A stretch of DNA of 51,726 nt, from the NCBI RefSeq assembly GCF_902826855.1, contig NZ_CADEGK010000007.1:1-51726 (forward strand), read 5' to 3'. Under the pieces are notes generated by a model that made no database searches, was not told the DNA's origin, and was given only the letters and a program-made list of their open reading frames with translations. Source of the stretch: an uncultured Phenylobacterium sp. GTDB lineage: Bacteria > Pseudomonadota > Alphaproteobacteria > Caulobacterales > Caulobacteraceae. The translations under genes and the position numbers were made by a program. This document shows positions 1 to 9,682 of this stretch, piece after piece; position 1 is the first letter of the stretch; each line of letters opens with the position of its first letter.

Positions 1-2003
1 GGCAGAGGCGTGGCCGCCGCTGCCATCACCGGCCGCCGCCAGGCCCAATGCGTGCGGAGCGCCTTGGCCCCGCCGTCGGCGCCCAGGACCGTGTCGGTCC
101 AGACGCTGCGGTCGTCGTCCTGGGCGAAGCGCCAAGCCTTCCCGCTGTCCTGATCCAGGTGATAGCCCACGTGGGTCACCGCCGGATAGCGCGGCGTCCA
201 CGGGTCGGCGGACCGGACGACCAGGGTCAGGGCCAAGCCGGCGGCCAGGACAAGGATGCCGATGTACCGTGACGGCGAGCGGCCCGGGTCCGGCTGCGCC
301 AGCGGCCAGAGAACGAACGCCGCCGTCACCATCTGGAGGCCGAACACCGGCATCAGGTCCATCGCCTCGAAAGCGAAGTGGGACAGCCCGCCTTGCCAGC
401 CCAACCCGACCGCGGCCAGCACCGTCAGCAGGGCCAGAGGCAGGAGCGCGCGACGCGCGCTCAGCGAGGTGGCTGCCGCGCCGACGGCGCCGACCAGGAG
501 CGGCCAGGCCAGGACGTAGGCCGCGGCGGGCGCGGCGATCTGAACCGCCGCCGCCAGCACCCAGCCAAGGATCAGGATCCCGGCCCAGGCCCCCTTGCGG
601 TTCACCGGCTTGCCGTAGGTGAAATAGCCGACCGCGCCGGCGACGAGGCCACTCACCGCGCCGATCAGATCGTACCAGTGGAAGATCGAGCAGGCGAGGC
701 CGGCAGCGATCGGCAGCAGCACCACCCACCGCCGGTTCCGCGACAGCTCGGCCGCCGCGATCAGCATGACGCCGAGCGAGATCAGCATCACCGCCCACTC
801 CCAGCGCGTCACCTGGGCCAGCAGGAAACGCTGCTCCAGGAACCCGACCTCCGCTCCGGTGAGCCGGCGCGCGAACTGCAGCACGGCCACGGCCCCGAAG
901 CCCACGAACAGCAGCGCGCCCATGCCGCGGGCGATGTCCTTGGCCTCGAACTCGCCGGCGTGGCGCGCCCAGCGGACGGCCAGGGCGATGAGCAGCGCAA
1001 TCACGCCCAGCAGCACCCAGCCGCCCCACGCCGGGTAGGCCGCCACGACGTCGCCGAAGAGGCTCGAATAGACCAGCGAGGGCGAGCGGCTCGGCAGTTC
1101 TGTCGAGAAGGCCACTTCGGAGGCGATCGCCAGGACCTGCGTCCCCATGTCCTGCAGCGAGCCGCGATCCAGGTTTTCCGGCGTGGATGTCGCGCTGTGG
1201 TAGTCGAACTGGCGGCCAATGATGGCGTAGTTCAGCCCTGCGATCCCGGCCTTCAGCGACTCCGTCAGGTCGGTGTCGTTGGGCATCTCCTCGTAGAGCA
1301 GCACGGACAGCGATGACGACGCCGGCCGCTGGGCGGTGCGCTGGAAGAGGCGGATCAGGTCGCCGTTCTGCGGACTGGTTTGGAACATCTGCACGCGTCC
1401 GCTGGATCCTCGCGCCTCCAGGTTGATGACCAGCCCGATGCGGGTGGCGAGGGGATCGCGGCGGAAGAAGTGGTTGGCGCCCAGGAGGCCTGCTTCCTCG
1501 CCGTCGGTGAACACCACCATCACGTCGCGGGCCGGCGTCCCGCGGGCCTTGATGGCGCGCACCACCTCGAGGGCCGAGGCTACGCCCAGCATGTCGTCGG
1601 CGGCGCCAGGTGAGCCGGGCACGCTGTCGTAGTGGGCCATCAGCGCCAGCGCCGGGGCGCTGCGGTCGCGGCCCGGCAGGACGCCCACCACGTTCTCGAT
1701 CGGACCGGCGACAATCGTGTTCGGGGCCTGCTTCCCGGTCCATACGCCCACGCCTGGTCGCACCTGGGGGCTCAGGCCCAGGCGCAGCATGCGGCCGACC
1801 AGGGCGTCGCGGACGTTGGCGTTGTCGGGGGAGCCCACCGGGTGGGGCGCAGCCGCCATGAAGTTCACGTCTGCGAACGCGCGCTCGCCGGCGAACTCCA
1901 CCGCCGGCGCGCCGGCCGGCTGGGATTCGGGCAGCTGCTGGTCGACGAAGGCGATCCAGGAGCCGGCGACCAGCGCCGCCAGCAAGGCCAAGAGCCGACC
2001 CAT
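1..2003 (-). CDS. M28 family metallopeptidase with C-terminal membrane domain (3' end outside window)
   Basis: I translated this reading frame by hand; it is open from ATG 2003 to the window edge, giving at least 667 residues, so the C-terminus is missing. Residues 1-20 form an N-terminal membrane anchor or signal. An M28 zinc aminopeptidase domain spans about 45-300. Its metal-site residues are visible: H124 and D126 in AHYDS, D136/D137 in AADD, E169/E170 in TDGEE, E196 in NLEARG and H269 in DYHS. After about residue 305 come several hydrophobic segments, then a soluble tail. This layout resembles ERMP1/Fxna-type peptidases (known family architecture), which face the non-cytoplasmic side. 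Substrate is unknown. It is transcribed away from ctrA, whose terminator lies just upstream. Confidence 0.85.
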   Translation of the reverse strand, partial: MGRLLALLAALVAGSWIAFVDQQLPESQPAGAPAVEFAGERAFADVNFMAAAPHPVGSPDNANVRDALVGRMLRLGLSPQVRPGVGVWTGKQAPNTIVAGPIENVVGVLPGRDRSAPALALMAHYDSVPGSPGAADDMLGVASALEVVRAIKARGTPARDVMVVFTDGEEAGLLGANHFFRRDPLATRIGLVINLEARGSSGRVQMFQTSPQNGDLIRLFQRTAQRPASSSLSVLLYEEMPNDTDLTESLKAGIAGLNYAIIGRQFDYHSATSTPENLDRGSLQDMGTQVLAIASEVAFSTELPSRSPSLVYSSLFGDVVAAYPAWGGWVLLGVIALLIALAVRWARHAGEFEAKDIARGMGALLFVGFGAVAVLQFARRLTGAEVGFLEQRFLLAQVTRWEWAVMLISLGVMLIAAAELSRNRRWVVLLPIAAGLACSIFHWYDLIGAVSGLVAGAVGYFTYGKPVNRKGAWAGILILGWVLAAAVQIAAPAAAYVLAWPLLVGAVGAAATSLSARRALLPLALLTVLAAVGLGWQGGLSHFAFEAMDLMPVFGLQMVTAAFVLWPLAQPDPGRSPSRYIGILVLAAGLALTLVVRSADPWTPRYPAVTHVGYHLDQDSGKAWRFAQDDDRSVWTDTVLGADGGAKALRTHWAWRRPVMAAAATPL

Positions 2004-2052
2004 GTCCGTCCTCCGCGCGCGATCCGCGAGAGAGGCTATCGCGCGTCGCCGG

Positions 2053-2085
2053 AAACGAAAACGCCCGCCGGTGAAGGCGGGCGTT
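2053..2085 (-). terminator. Rho-independent terminator of ctrA
   Basis: Read on the minus strand, a perfect 10-bp stem (AACGCCCGCC / GGCGGGCGTT, 2060-2069 with 2076-2085) closes a 6-nt loop and is followed by a T-rich run (TTTTCGTTT). It starts 28 nt after the ctrA stop codon and isolates ctrA from the M28 gene, which is read in the same direction. Confidence 0.85.
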
Positions 2086-2112
2086 GCGTTAGCTTCAACC
2101 GGATCGGGAAGA

Positions 2113-2814
2113 TCAGGCGGCGACGGTCGCCATGCTCTCTTGCGGGTCGCGCAGGACATAGCCCCGGCCCCAGACGGTCTCGATGTGATGCTTGCCGTCG
2201 GCCGCAGCCGCCAGCTTCTTGCGAAGCTTGCAGATGAAGACGTCGATGATCTTCAACTCGGGTTCGTCCATGCCGCCATAGAGGTGGTTCAGGAACATTT
2301 CCTTGGTGAGGGTCGTGCCCTTTCGCAGCGAGAGCAGCTCCAGCATCTGGTATTCCTTGCCGGTCAGGTGCACGCGCATGCCACCCACCTCGACCGTCTT
2401 GGCGTCCAGGTTGACCACGATGTCGCCGGTCTTAATCACCGACTGGGCGTGGCCCTTGGAGCGGCGCACGACCGCATGGATGCGCGCGACCAGCTCGTCC
2501 TTGTGGAACGGCTTGGTCATGTAGTCGTCCGCGCCGCCGGAGAAGGTCTTCACCTTCGTCTCGATCTCGGCGGTGCCGGAGAGGATCATGATCGGGGTGT
2601 TGATCTTGCCCACCCGGAGCGTCCGCAGAACGTCCATGCCGCTCATGTCGGGCAGGTTCAGGTCGAGCAGGATGAGGTCGTAGTCGTAGATCTTCCCCAG
2701 ATCGACGCCTTCCTCGCCCAGGTCCGTCGTATAGACGTTGAAGCCTTCCGACTTGAGCATCAACTCGATGCTCTGCGCGGTCGCGCTGTCGTCCTCGATC
2801 AACAATACGCGCAT
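2113..2814 (-). CDS. ctrA: Cell-cycle response regulator CtrA
   Basis: A 233-residue OmpR-type response regulator. The receiver domain (about 1-120) starts [14 protein letters not shown] and contains the phosphoacceptor Asp in [13 protein letters not shown] (D51). The winged-helix DNA-binding domain (about 125-225) contains [13 protein letters not shown] and [10 protein letters not shown]. It matches C. crescentus CtrA almost residue for residue as I recall it. CtrA is the master cell-cycle regulator: it silences the origin and activates early flagellar and division genes through TTAA-N7-TTAA boxes. I chose ATG 2814 because it gives the canonical N-terminus; the open frame continues 26 codons upstream but those residues are not CtrA-like. 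The last residues end in two alanines (VAA), as in CtrA proteins degraded by ClpXP. Confidence 0.98.
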   Translation of the reverse strand: MRVLLIEDDSATAQSIELMLKSEGFNVYTTDLGEEGVDLGKIYDYDLILLDLNLPDMSGMDVLRTLRVGKINTPIMILSGTAEIETKVKTFSGGADDYMTKPFHKDELVARIHAVVRRSKGHAQSVIKTGDIVVNLDAKTVEVGGMRVHLTGKEYQMLELLSLRKGTTLTKEMFLNHLYGGMDEPELKIIDVFICKLRKKLAAAADGKHHIETVWGRGYVLRDPQESMATVAA

Positions 2815-2878
2815 TGGCCTCTCCTGCCGCGTCCCGCATTCCCAGGCCGTTCTGGTGAACCGGCCCCATGGCTCACCG

Positions 2879-3005
2879 TTAACCTGACCCACCGTTCTTT
2901 AAGACCGGTTAATGCTGCTGGCCGCTCCAGGAGAATCGTTAATCTGATTTCGGAATCCGACTCAAGCTGGGCCGCAGAGGCGCAGAGTCGCAGCCCCGAT
3001 GAATC
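2879..3005 (-). promoter_or_regulatory. ctrA promoter region with five GANTC sites and TTAA boxes
   Basis: Within the 279-bp gap upstream of ctrA, five CcrM methylation sites GANTC lie in 73 bp: 2933-2937, 2953-2957, 2959-2963, 2985-2989 and 3001-3005. Nearer to ctrA are TTAA tetranucleotides at 2879-2882, 2899-2902, 2909-2912 and 2939-2942; three of them read TTAAC on at least one strand, which is the CtrA half-site. In C. crescentus, ctrA is driven by a GANTC-controlled P1 and a CtrA-activated P2 (established). I infer the same logic here; the exact start sites cannot be seen. The gap is shared with the divergent gene at 3094. Confidence 0.75.
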
Positions 3006-3093
3006 TATTGTGATTGGACGGTCGTCCCGAAGCGGACGGCGGGAACGCCTTTTGCCGCAAGGGGTTCTCACTAGCCAAGGCAGGAGATTCCCC

Positions 3094-3495
3094 ATGACCG
3101 ACCTCAGAGAAACGTTGTCACGCTATCGCCTGCCGCTCCGCCGCGACCACTTGAAGCATGCGCAGCACCTCACGGGCCCCGCCATGCGCTACGCCTCGAG
3201 GAATCCGATGCTGATGATCGGCGCGGGCCTTCTGGCGCTGGCCGGGGTTCTGGCGTTCACCAACCGCAGGAAGATCGCCAGCACGGCTGGCCCTCTGATC
3301 GAGGACGCCCGCGTTCGCGGCCAGGCGTTGATGGAGGAGGCGGCGGTAAAGAGCCATGCCCTGATGGGCGAGGCGACGGCCAAGACCCACGAACTTCTGG
3401 AAACCGCCCGTGCGAAGGGCGAAGCCGTGGCCGAGAAGGTCTCATCAGTGCGTCGCGGGGCCGCAGGCCGGGCAGCTCCCAACGACGTACACTGA
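3094..3495 (+). CDS. Small single-pass membrane protein between ctrA and fliI
   Basis: A 133-residue protein that I do not recognise by name. The start ATG 3094 is preceded by AGGAGA. Residues 1-35 are basic and hydrophilic. One transmembrane helix lies at about 37-55 (PMLMIGAGLLALAGVLAF) and is followed by an Arg/Lys stop-transfer patch. From about 62 to 120 it is a charged, Ala/Glu-rich helical region with heptad-like repeats (MEEAAVKSHALMGEATAKTHELLETA), probably a coiled coil in the cytoplasm. It is divergent from ctrA and codirectional with fliI-fliJ 71 bp downstream. The position suggests, but does not prove, a role in the flagellar or cell-cycle block. Confidence 0.75.
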   Translation: MTDLRETLSRYRLPLRRDHLKHAQHLTGPAMRYASRNPMLMIGAGLLALAGVLAFTNRRKIASTAGPLIEDARVRGQALMEEAAVKSHALMGEATAKTHELLETARAKGEAVAEKVSSVRRGAAGRAAPNDVH

Positions 3496-3566
3496 CGCTT
3501 GTTCTTCACGACCCCTTAAGCGTGCGCGCGCGATGGTGCGCGCGTCGGGTTTAGGGGTTTCACTTC

Positions 3567-4904
3567 TTGAAAAGTCTGGTTGCCGCGGTCGAGCGGCTGG
3601 ATCCACTGACGGTGTCCGGCCGTGTGGCGGCCGTCAATGGCCTGCTGATCGAAGCCCGCGGCGGTCTGTCCCGCCTCGCGATCGGCGCCCGGGCCGAGAT
3701 AGACCGACTCGCCCACAACCCGGTGGCGGCCGAAGTCGTGGGATTCCGCGAGAACCGCGCGCTCCTAATGCCGTTCGGCCCGGTCGAGGGCGTGGCGCCC
3801 GGGGCTGAGATCCGCATCCAGCCCCTCGGCTCGGCGGTTCGGCCCACCAAGGCCTGGCTTGGTCGGATCATCGACAGCTTTGGCGAACCCATCGACGGTA
3901 AGGGTCCGCTGCCGCAGGGAATCGTGGGCTATCCGCTGCGCGCCTCGCCGCCCTCCGCTCACGCCCGCGCCCGCGTCGGCGAGCGGCTTGACCTGGGCGT
4001 CCGCGCCATGAACGTGTTCACCACCTGCTGCCGCGGCCAGCGGCTCGGGGTGTTCGCCGGCTCCGGAGTCGGTAAGTCGGTGCTGCTCTCCATGCTGGCC
4101 AAGAACGCCGACTGCGACGCCGTCGTGGTCGGCCTGATCGGCGAACGCGGCCGTGAGGTCCGCGAGTTCATCGAAGAGACCCTGGGCGAGGAGGGCCTGC
4201 GCCGCGCCATCGTCGTGGTCGCCACCTCCGACGAGCCGGCGCTGAAGCGCCGCCAGGCCGCCTACATGACCATGGCGATCGCCGAATTCCTCCGCGATCA
4301 GGACATGGAAGTCCTGTGCCTGATGGACTCGGTCACCCGTTTCGCCATGGCCCAGCGCGAGATCGGACTGGCCGCCGGCGAGCCGCCCACCACCAAGGGT
4401 TACACGCCAACCGTCTTCACCGAACTGCCGAAGCTCCTGGAGCGCGCCGGCCCCGGCCCGATCCGCCCGGACGGCACCAAGGCGGGGCCGATCACCGGCC
4501 TCTTCACCGTGCTGGTTGACGGCGACGACCACAACGAACCCATCGCCGACGCCGTACGCGGCATCCTGGACGGACATATCGTCATGGAGCGGGCCATCGC
4601 GGAGCGAGGCCGGTTCCCGGCCATTAACGTCCTGAAGTCCATCAGCCGGACCATGCCCGGCTGCCAGGAGCCGGACGAGCGGCTGGTGGTGAGGCAGGCC
4701 CGTGAGGCGATGAGCGCCTACGCCAACATGGAAGAGCTGATCCGCATCGGAGCCTACCGCGCCGGCGCTGACCCGCTGATCGATCGCGCCATCGCCCTCA
4801 ACCCGTCCATCGAAGCCTTCCTGGGCCAGGACAAGGACGAGGCCACCAGCCTTGAGGCCTCCTTCGCCGGCCTGTCCGACATCCTGAACGGAGCCGCCGC
4901 ATGA
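3567..4904 (+). CDS. fliI: Flagellar type III export ATPase FliI (TTG start)
   Basis: A 445-residue F1-beta-like ATPase that energises export of flagellar substrates through the FlhA/FlhB gate at the cytoplasmic face. Walker A is AGSGVGKS at about 164-171, Walker B is VLCLMD at about 249-254, and the family hallmark [10 protein letters not shown] follows Walker A. The start is TTG 3567: it yields the expected N-terminus ([16 protein letters not shown]) and has AGGGG about 10 nt upstream, while no ATG or GTG fits. It overlaps fliJ by 4 bp (ATGA), so the two are translationally coupled. Length is normal for the family. Confidence 0.96.
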   Translation: MKSLVAAVERLDPLTVSGRVAAVNGLLIEARGGLSRLAIGARAEIDRLAHNPVAAEVVGFRENRALLMPFGPVEGVAPGAEIRIQPLGSAVRPTKAWLGRIIDSFGEPIDGKGPLPQGIVGYPLRASPPSAHARARVGERLDLGVRAMNVFTTCCRGQRLGVFAGSGVGKSVLLSMLAKNADCDAVVVGLIGERGREVREFIEETLGEEGLRRAIVVVATSDEPALKRRQAAYMTMAIAEFLRDQDMEVLCLMDSVTRFAMAQREIGLAAGEPPTTKGYTPTVFTELPKLLERAGPGPIRPDGTKAGPITGLFTVLVDGDDHNEPIADAVRGILDGHIVMERAIAERGRFPAINVLKSISRTMPGCQEPDERLVVRQAREAMSAYANMEELIRIGAYRAGADPLIDRAIALNPSIEAFLGQDKDEATSLEASFAGLSDILNGAAA

Positions 4905-5311
4905 GTTGGGCCCATTCCCTGATCAAGCTGTCACGCTATGAGGCCGAGGTGCTGCAGAAGCGTCTGGCCGACATCGTGGATCGCCGCATGGATGCCGAAC
5001 TCAGGCTGACGATGCTCGAGGCCGAGGGCGAGGTGGAGGCCCTGTTCTCTGCTCAGGAGACCGCCACTGGCTTCTACCGGGCCGGGTTCCTGGAAGGCCT
5101 GCGAATCCGCAAGGCCAGGATCCAGTCGGAGATCGAGGTCATTCTCGTCGAGGAGCAAGGCGCTCGCGACGCGTTGGCCGAGGCCTTCGAGGCCCAGAAG
5201 AAGTATGAACACATCGCCGAGAGCCTGGCGGTCGCCGAACGCAAGGAAACCGGCCGACGCGAGACCGCCGCCCTGGACGAACTCGGTCTTCGCCGCAAGG
5301 TCGCGCGCTAG
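4901..5311 (+). CDS. fliJ: Flagellar export chaperone / ATPase-associated protein FliJ
   Basis: A 136-residue, highly charged, almost wholly helical protein with long heptad patterns, as expected for FliJ. FliJ is a coiled-coil protein that inserts into the FliI hexamer like the F1 gamma subunit and links it to FlhA (family knowledge). Sequence conservation is low in this family, so the call rests on size, coiled-coil character and the ATGA overlap with fliI, an arrangement known from Caulobacter. It converges with the DUF4282 gene at 5333. Confidence 0.9.
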   Translation: MSWAHSLIKLSRYEAEVLQKRLADIVDRRMDAELRLTMLEAEGEVEALFSAQETATGFYRAGFLEGLRIRKARIQSEIEVILVEEQGARDALAEAFEAQKKYEHIAESLAVAERKETGRRETAALDELGLRRKVAR

Positions 5312-5332
5312 GTCATCGCTGGGATGAGCGGG

Positions 5333-5698
5333 CTATTCTGACCGCCGGCCCCGCTCAGCTTCGACGTCCTGGCGCAGGACGTGCAGGTCTTCGCTGATCT
5401 TGAAGACCGTCACGTAGAACTCGCAGAAGGCGCGCCACAGGAGCGCCGCGGCGCCCACGCCCAGCAGGCCGATGCCCAGCACGCCGAGCGCCAGCAGGAT
5501 GCCCAGGAAGATGTTCCCCTCGCGGATCGCCACGCCCACCGTCGCGCCCAGCACGCCGAAGGCCATGATCCCGATGATGCCGAGACCGGCCCAATAGACG
5601 AGGTGGATCAGCGGACCGGTCACCAGGCGCTCGAAGGTCAGCAGGTCCCACAGGAACTGACCGCCGGGGCCCTGGGGTCGCTGTGGGGGTCGCCGCAT
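5333..5698 (-). CDS. DUF4282 domain membrane protein
   Basis: A short protein (121 residues from ATG 5698; an in-frame TTG at 5716 would add six). A Pro/Arg/Gly-rich start is followed by the DUF4282 core: FLWDLLTFERLVTGPLI, then two membrane helices (about 34-56 and 66-92), then the conserved WRAFCEFYVTVFKISEDLHVLR. The domain is found in many bacteria and has no known function. The gene is read in the same direction as flhA, 150 bp downstream of it, so it could be the last gene of the fliF operon or independent. Confidence 0.8.
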   Translation of the reverse strand: MRRPPQRPQGPGGQFLWDLLTFERLVTGPLIHLVYWAGLGIIGIMAFGVLGATVGVAIREGNIFLGILLALGVLGIGLLGVGAAALLWRAFCEFYVTVFKISEDLHVLRQDVEAERGRRSE

Positions 5699-5847
5699 CC
5701 GAAATCCGAGACTCAAGTGTCGGGCGAAACGCCCGCGAGGTCGAAGGGCTATCAGCCGGGGCGGCGCCCTGCAACGGCGCAGAATCCATTAGCCAAACCG
5801 CTTCGGCCCGCCCATGGCGCGCACGCCCGAAGTTAGGCTGGCCTGAC

Positions 5848-7941
5848 CTATATCGCCCCGACCGTCTTCAGACGGGCTCGCGGGTGGATCTCGTTCTGGC
5901 TCATCACCGGCGTCTGGCCGCGGAAGCGCTCGATGATTGAGCGGACGTAGGGCCGGATCGTCGGGCTGGTGAGCAGCACCGGACTGTCGCCCGCCATGGA
6001 GGCCCGCTCGAAGGTCTCACGGACGTTGCGGATGAATTCCTGCAGGCGCGATGGCGCCAGCGCCAGCTGCTTCTCCTCGCCCGAACCCACCAGGGCGTCA
6101 GAGAAGGCGTTCTCCCACTCGGCCGACAGCGTGACGATCGGCAGGGCGCCGTCATCGCCGCGGTACGAATAGCAGAGCTGCCGCGCCAGGCGGCCGCGAA
6201 CCTGTTCCACCAGCAGCGTGATCGAAGCTGTGTGCGGCGCCGCTTCGCCGATACCTTCCAGGATGGCCCCGAGGTCGCGGATCGACACCTTCTCGCGCAG
6301 CAGCGCCTGCAGGACGCGCTGCAGCGTCGTCGCGGATACAGTCGCGGGTATCAGGTCGTCGGCCAGCTTCTTCTGCTCGGCCGGCAGGTCCTTGATCAGC
6401 TTCTGGACCTCGGCGTAGGTCAGGAGATCCGGCATGTTCTCCTTGAGGATCTCGGTCAGGTGCGTGGTCAGGACCGTCGCCGGATCGACGATGGTGTAGC
6501 CGCGGAAGGTCGCCTCCTCGCGCAGGCTGTCCTCAATCCAGGTCGCGGGCAGGCCGAACGCGGGCTCCTTCATGTGCTCGCCGGGCAGCTCGACCTGGCC
6601 GCCGCGCGGGTCCATGGCCATCAGCGAGCCGATGCGGACCTCGCCCTGGCCGGCCTCCATCTCCTTGATCCGCAGGCAGTAGCCCTGGGAAGGAAGGCGC
6701 ATGTTGTCGAGGATGCGCACGGAGGGCATCACGAAGCCGAAGTCGGCGGCCAGTGTGCGGCGCAGCGCCTTGATCTGGTCGGTGAGCCGGCGGCCTTCCA
6801 GGTCGTTGATAAGCGGCAGGAGCCCGTAGCCCAGCTCGATCTTGATCTCGTCGATGGCCAGGGTCTGGGCGATCGGCTCGTCCTCGGCCTCGGCCGGCGC
6901 CTCGACGATCTCAACGGGCGCGGGCTGGGAGGCGGTCTTGGAGCGCTTCCACGCCAGCACGCCGGCGCCGATCGACAGTGCGGCGAAGGGGATGATCGGC
7001 ATGCCGGGGACCACGGCTAGTATGCCGGCGACCGCGGAGACCATGCCCAAGCTGATCGGGTTCATGGCCAGCTGGGTGACCAGCGCCTTGTCGGCCGCGC
7101 CCTCGACCCCGGCCTTGGACACCAGGAAGCCGGCGGCGATCGAGATGACCAGGGCCGGGATCTGGGTGACCAGGCCATCGCCGATCGACATGATCGTATA
7201 GGTCGAGAAGGCCTCGCCCAGCGGCACCTTGTGCTGCGCCACACCGATCACGATCCCGCCGATCACGTTGATCGCGAGGATCACCAGGCCAGCCACAGCG
7301 TCGCCGCGCACGAACTTCGACGCGCCGTCCATAGCGCCGAAGAAGGTCGACTCCTGCTCAAGATCCTTGCGCCGCTTCTTGGCCTCGTCCTGCTCGATCA
7401 GGCCCGAGCTCAGATCCGCGTCGATGGCCATCTGTTTGCCGGGCATGGAGTCCAGGGTGAACCGCGCCGCGACTTCGGCGATCCGGCCGGAGCCCTTGGT
7501 GATCACGACGAAGTTCACCACCACCAGGATGGCGAACACGATCACCCCGATGGCGAAGTTGCCGCCCATCATCAGCTTGCCGAAGGTCTCGATCACCGCC
7601 CCGGCGCCGTGCGCGCCCTCGTGGCCGTGGGTGAGGATCAGGCGCGTGGTGGCGATGTTCAGGCTGAGGCGGAACAGGGTCGCCACCAGCAGGACCGTGG
7701 GGAAGGATGTGAACTCCAGCGGCTTCTTGATGAGCAGCGAGGTCATCAGGATCAGGACCGACATCAGGATGGACACCGTCAGAAGCCCGTCCAGGACGAA
7801 CGCCGGGATCGGCAGGATCATCAGGACCACGATCCCGACGACGCCCACGGCGAGCATCACCTCGCCGCGAGCGACCCAGCTCCACATGTCCCTGGCGGAG
7901 GGTGCGGTATCGAAGCGGTAGGAGGAGCCGGTGTCCGCCAT
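5848..7941 (-). CDS. flhA: Flagellar export gate protein FlhA
   Basis: A 697-residue FHIPEP-family protein. The N-terminal half has about eight membrane helices. The cytoplasmic loop carries the family signature, including EVAARFTLDSMPGKQMAIDA at about residues 180-200. The C-terminal half (about 355-697) is the soluble domain that binds FliI, FliJ and chaperone-substrate complexes. FlhA forms the nonameric ring of the flagellar type III export gate. The start ATG 7941 lies 5 nt after the flbD stop, so it is the distal gene of the fliF operon. Length is normal. Confidence 0.97.
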   Translation of the reverse strand: MADTGSSYRFDTAPSARDMWSWVARGEVMLAVGVVGIVVLMILPIPAFVLDGLLTVSILMSVLILMTSLLIKKPLEFTSFPTVLLVATLFRLSLNIATTRLILTHGHEGAHGAGAVIETFGKLMMGGNFAIGVIVFAILVVVNFVVITKGSGRIAEVAARFTLDSMPGKQMAIDADLSSGLIEQDEAKKRRKDLEQESTFFGAMDGASKFVRGDAVAGLVILAINVIGGIVIGVAQHKVPLGEAFSTYTIMSIGDGLVTQIPALVISIAAGFLVSKAGVEGAADKALVTQLAMNPISLGMVSAVAGILAVVPGMPIIPFAALSIGAGVLAWKRSKTASQPAPVEIVEAPAEAEDEPIAQTLAIDEIKIELGYGLLPLINDLEGRRLTDQIKALRRTLAADFGFVMPSVRILDNMRLPSQGYCLRIKEMEAGQGEVRIGSLMAMDPRGGQVELPGEHMKEPAFGLPATWIEDSLREEATFRGYTIVDPATVLTTHLTEILKENMPDLLTYAEVQKLIKDLPAEQKKLADDLIPATVSATTLQRVLQALLREKVSIRDLGAILEGIGEAAPHTASITLLVEQVRGRLARQLCYSYRGDDGALPIVTLSAEWENAFSDALVGSGEEKQLALAPSRLQEFIRNVRETFERASMAGDSPVLLTSPTIRPYVRSIIERFRGQTPVMSQNEIHPRARLKTVGAI

Positions 7942-7946
7942 TCAGC

Positions 7947-9314
<1,368 letters not shown>

Positions 9315-9340
9315 GTTCTACTCCTTCAGAAGGGCGGGCT

Positions 9341-9679
9341 TCAGCCCTGGCCTTCGCCGTCCTTGATGATTTCCGTCATGGTCACGCCCAGGCGTTCGTC
9401 GACGATGACGACCTCCCCGCGGGCCACCAGGCGGTTGTTCACATAGATGTCGATCGCCTCGCCGACCTTGCGATCGAGCTCCAGCACGCTGCCCTGGGTG
9501 AGCTGCAGTAGCTGCGCCACCGACATGGTGGAGCGTCCCAGCACCGCGGAGATCGCCACCGGGACGTCGAACACGGGTGCGAGGTCCGTGGCGCTGCGCT
9601 GTTCATCGCCGCCGGGGTCGGCCAAGGCAGCGGCTTCCTCCGGCGCGAACTCGTCGAGTTTCAGGTCGTCATCAGCCAT
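9341..9679 (-). CDS. fliN: Flagellar motor switch protein FliN
   Basis: A 112-residue protein whose C-terminal two-thirds (about 35-110) is the SpoA/FliN domain (VPVAISAVLGRSTMSVAQLL, then GEAIDIYVNNRLVARGEVVI and RLGVTMTEII). The N-terminal 35 residues are acidic and low-complexity. FliN is part of the C-ring, where it completes the switch complex with FliM and FliG and recruits FliH-type proteins. It sits 3 nt after flbE in the operon, the usual Caulobacter order. Confidence 0.96.
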   Translation of the reverse strand: MADDDLKLDEFAPEEAAALADPGGDEQRSATDLAPVFDVPVAISAVLGRSTMSVAQLLQLTQGSVLELDRKVGEAIDIYVNNRLVARGEVVIVDERLGVTMTEIIKDGEGQG

Positions 9680-9682
9680 GGG

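Noticed and set aside
378-1316. Long plus-strand frame (312 codons)
   Set aside because: It is antisense to the M28 peptidase, whose minus-strand frame shows clear motifs; Arg/Gln/Asp-rich composition is typical of a high-GC shadow frame.
2815-2892. 26-codon N-terminal extension of CtrA
   Set aside because: The extra residues do not resemble CtrA proteins, which begin MRVLLIEDD; the internal ATG 2814 is the expected start.
2799-3095. 98-codon minus-strand frame upstream of ctrA
   Set aside because: It covers the ctrA regulatory region and lacks any recognisable domain; the GANTC and TTAA content fits regulation better than coding.
5721-5735. CGGGCG-AAA-CGCCCG hairpin between flhA and the DUF4282 gene
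   Set aside because: No T run on either strand and the composition is ordinary for this genome; not enough to call a terminator.
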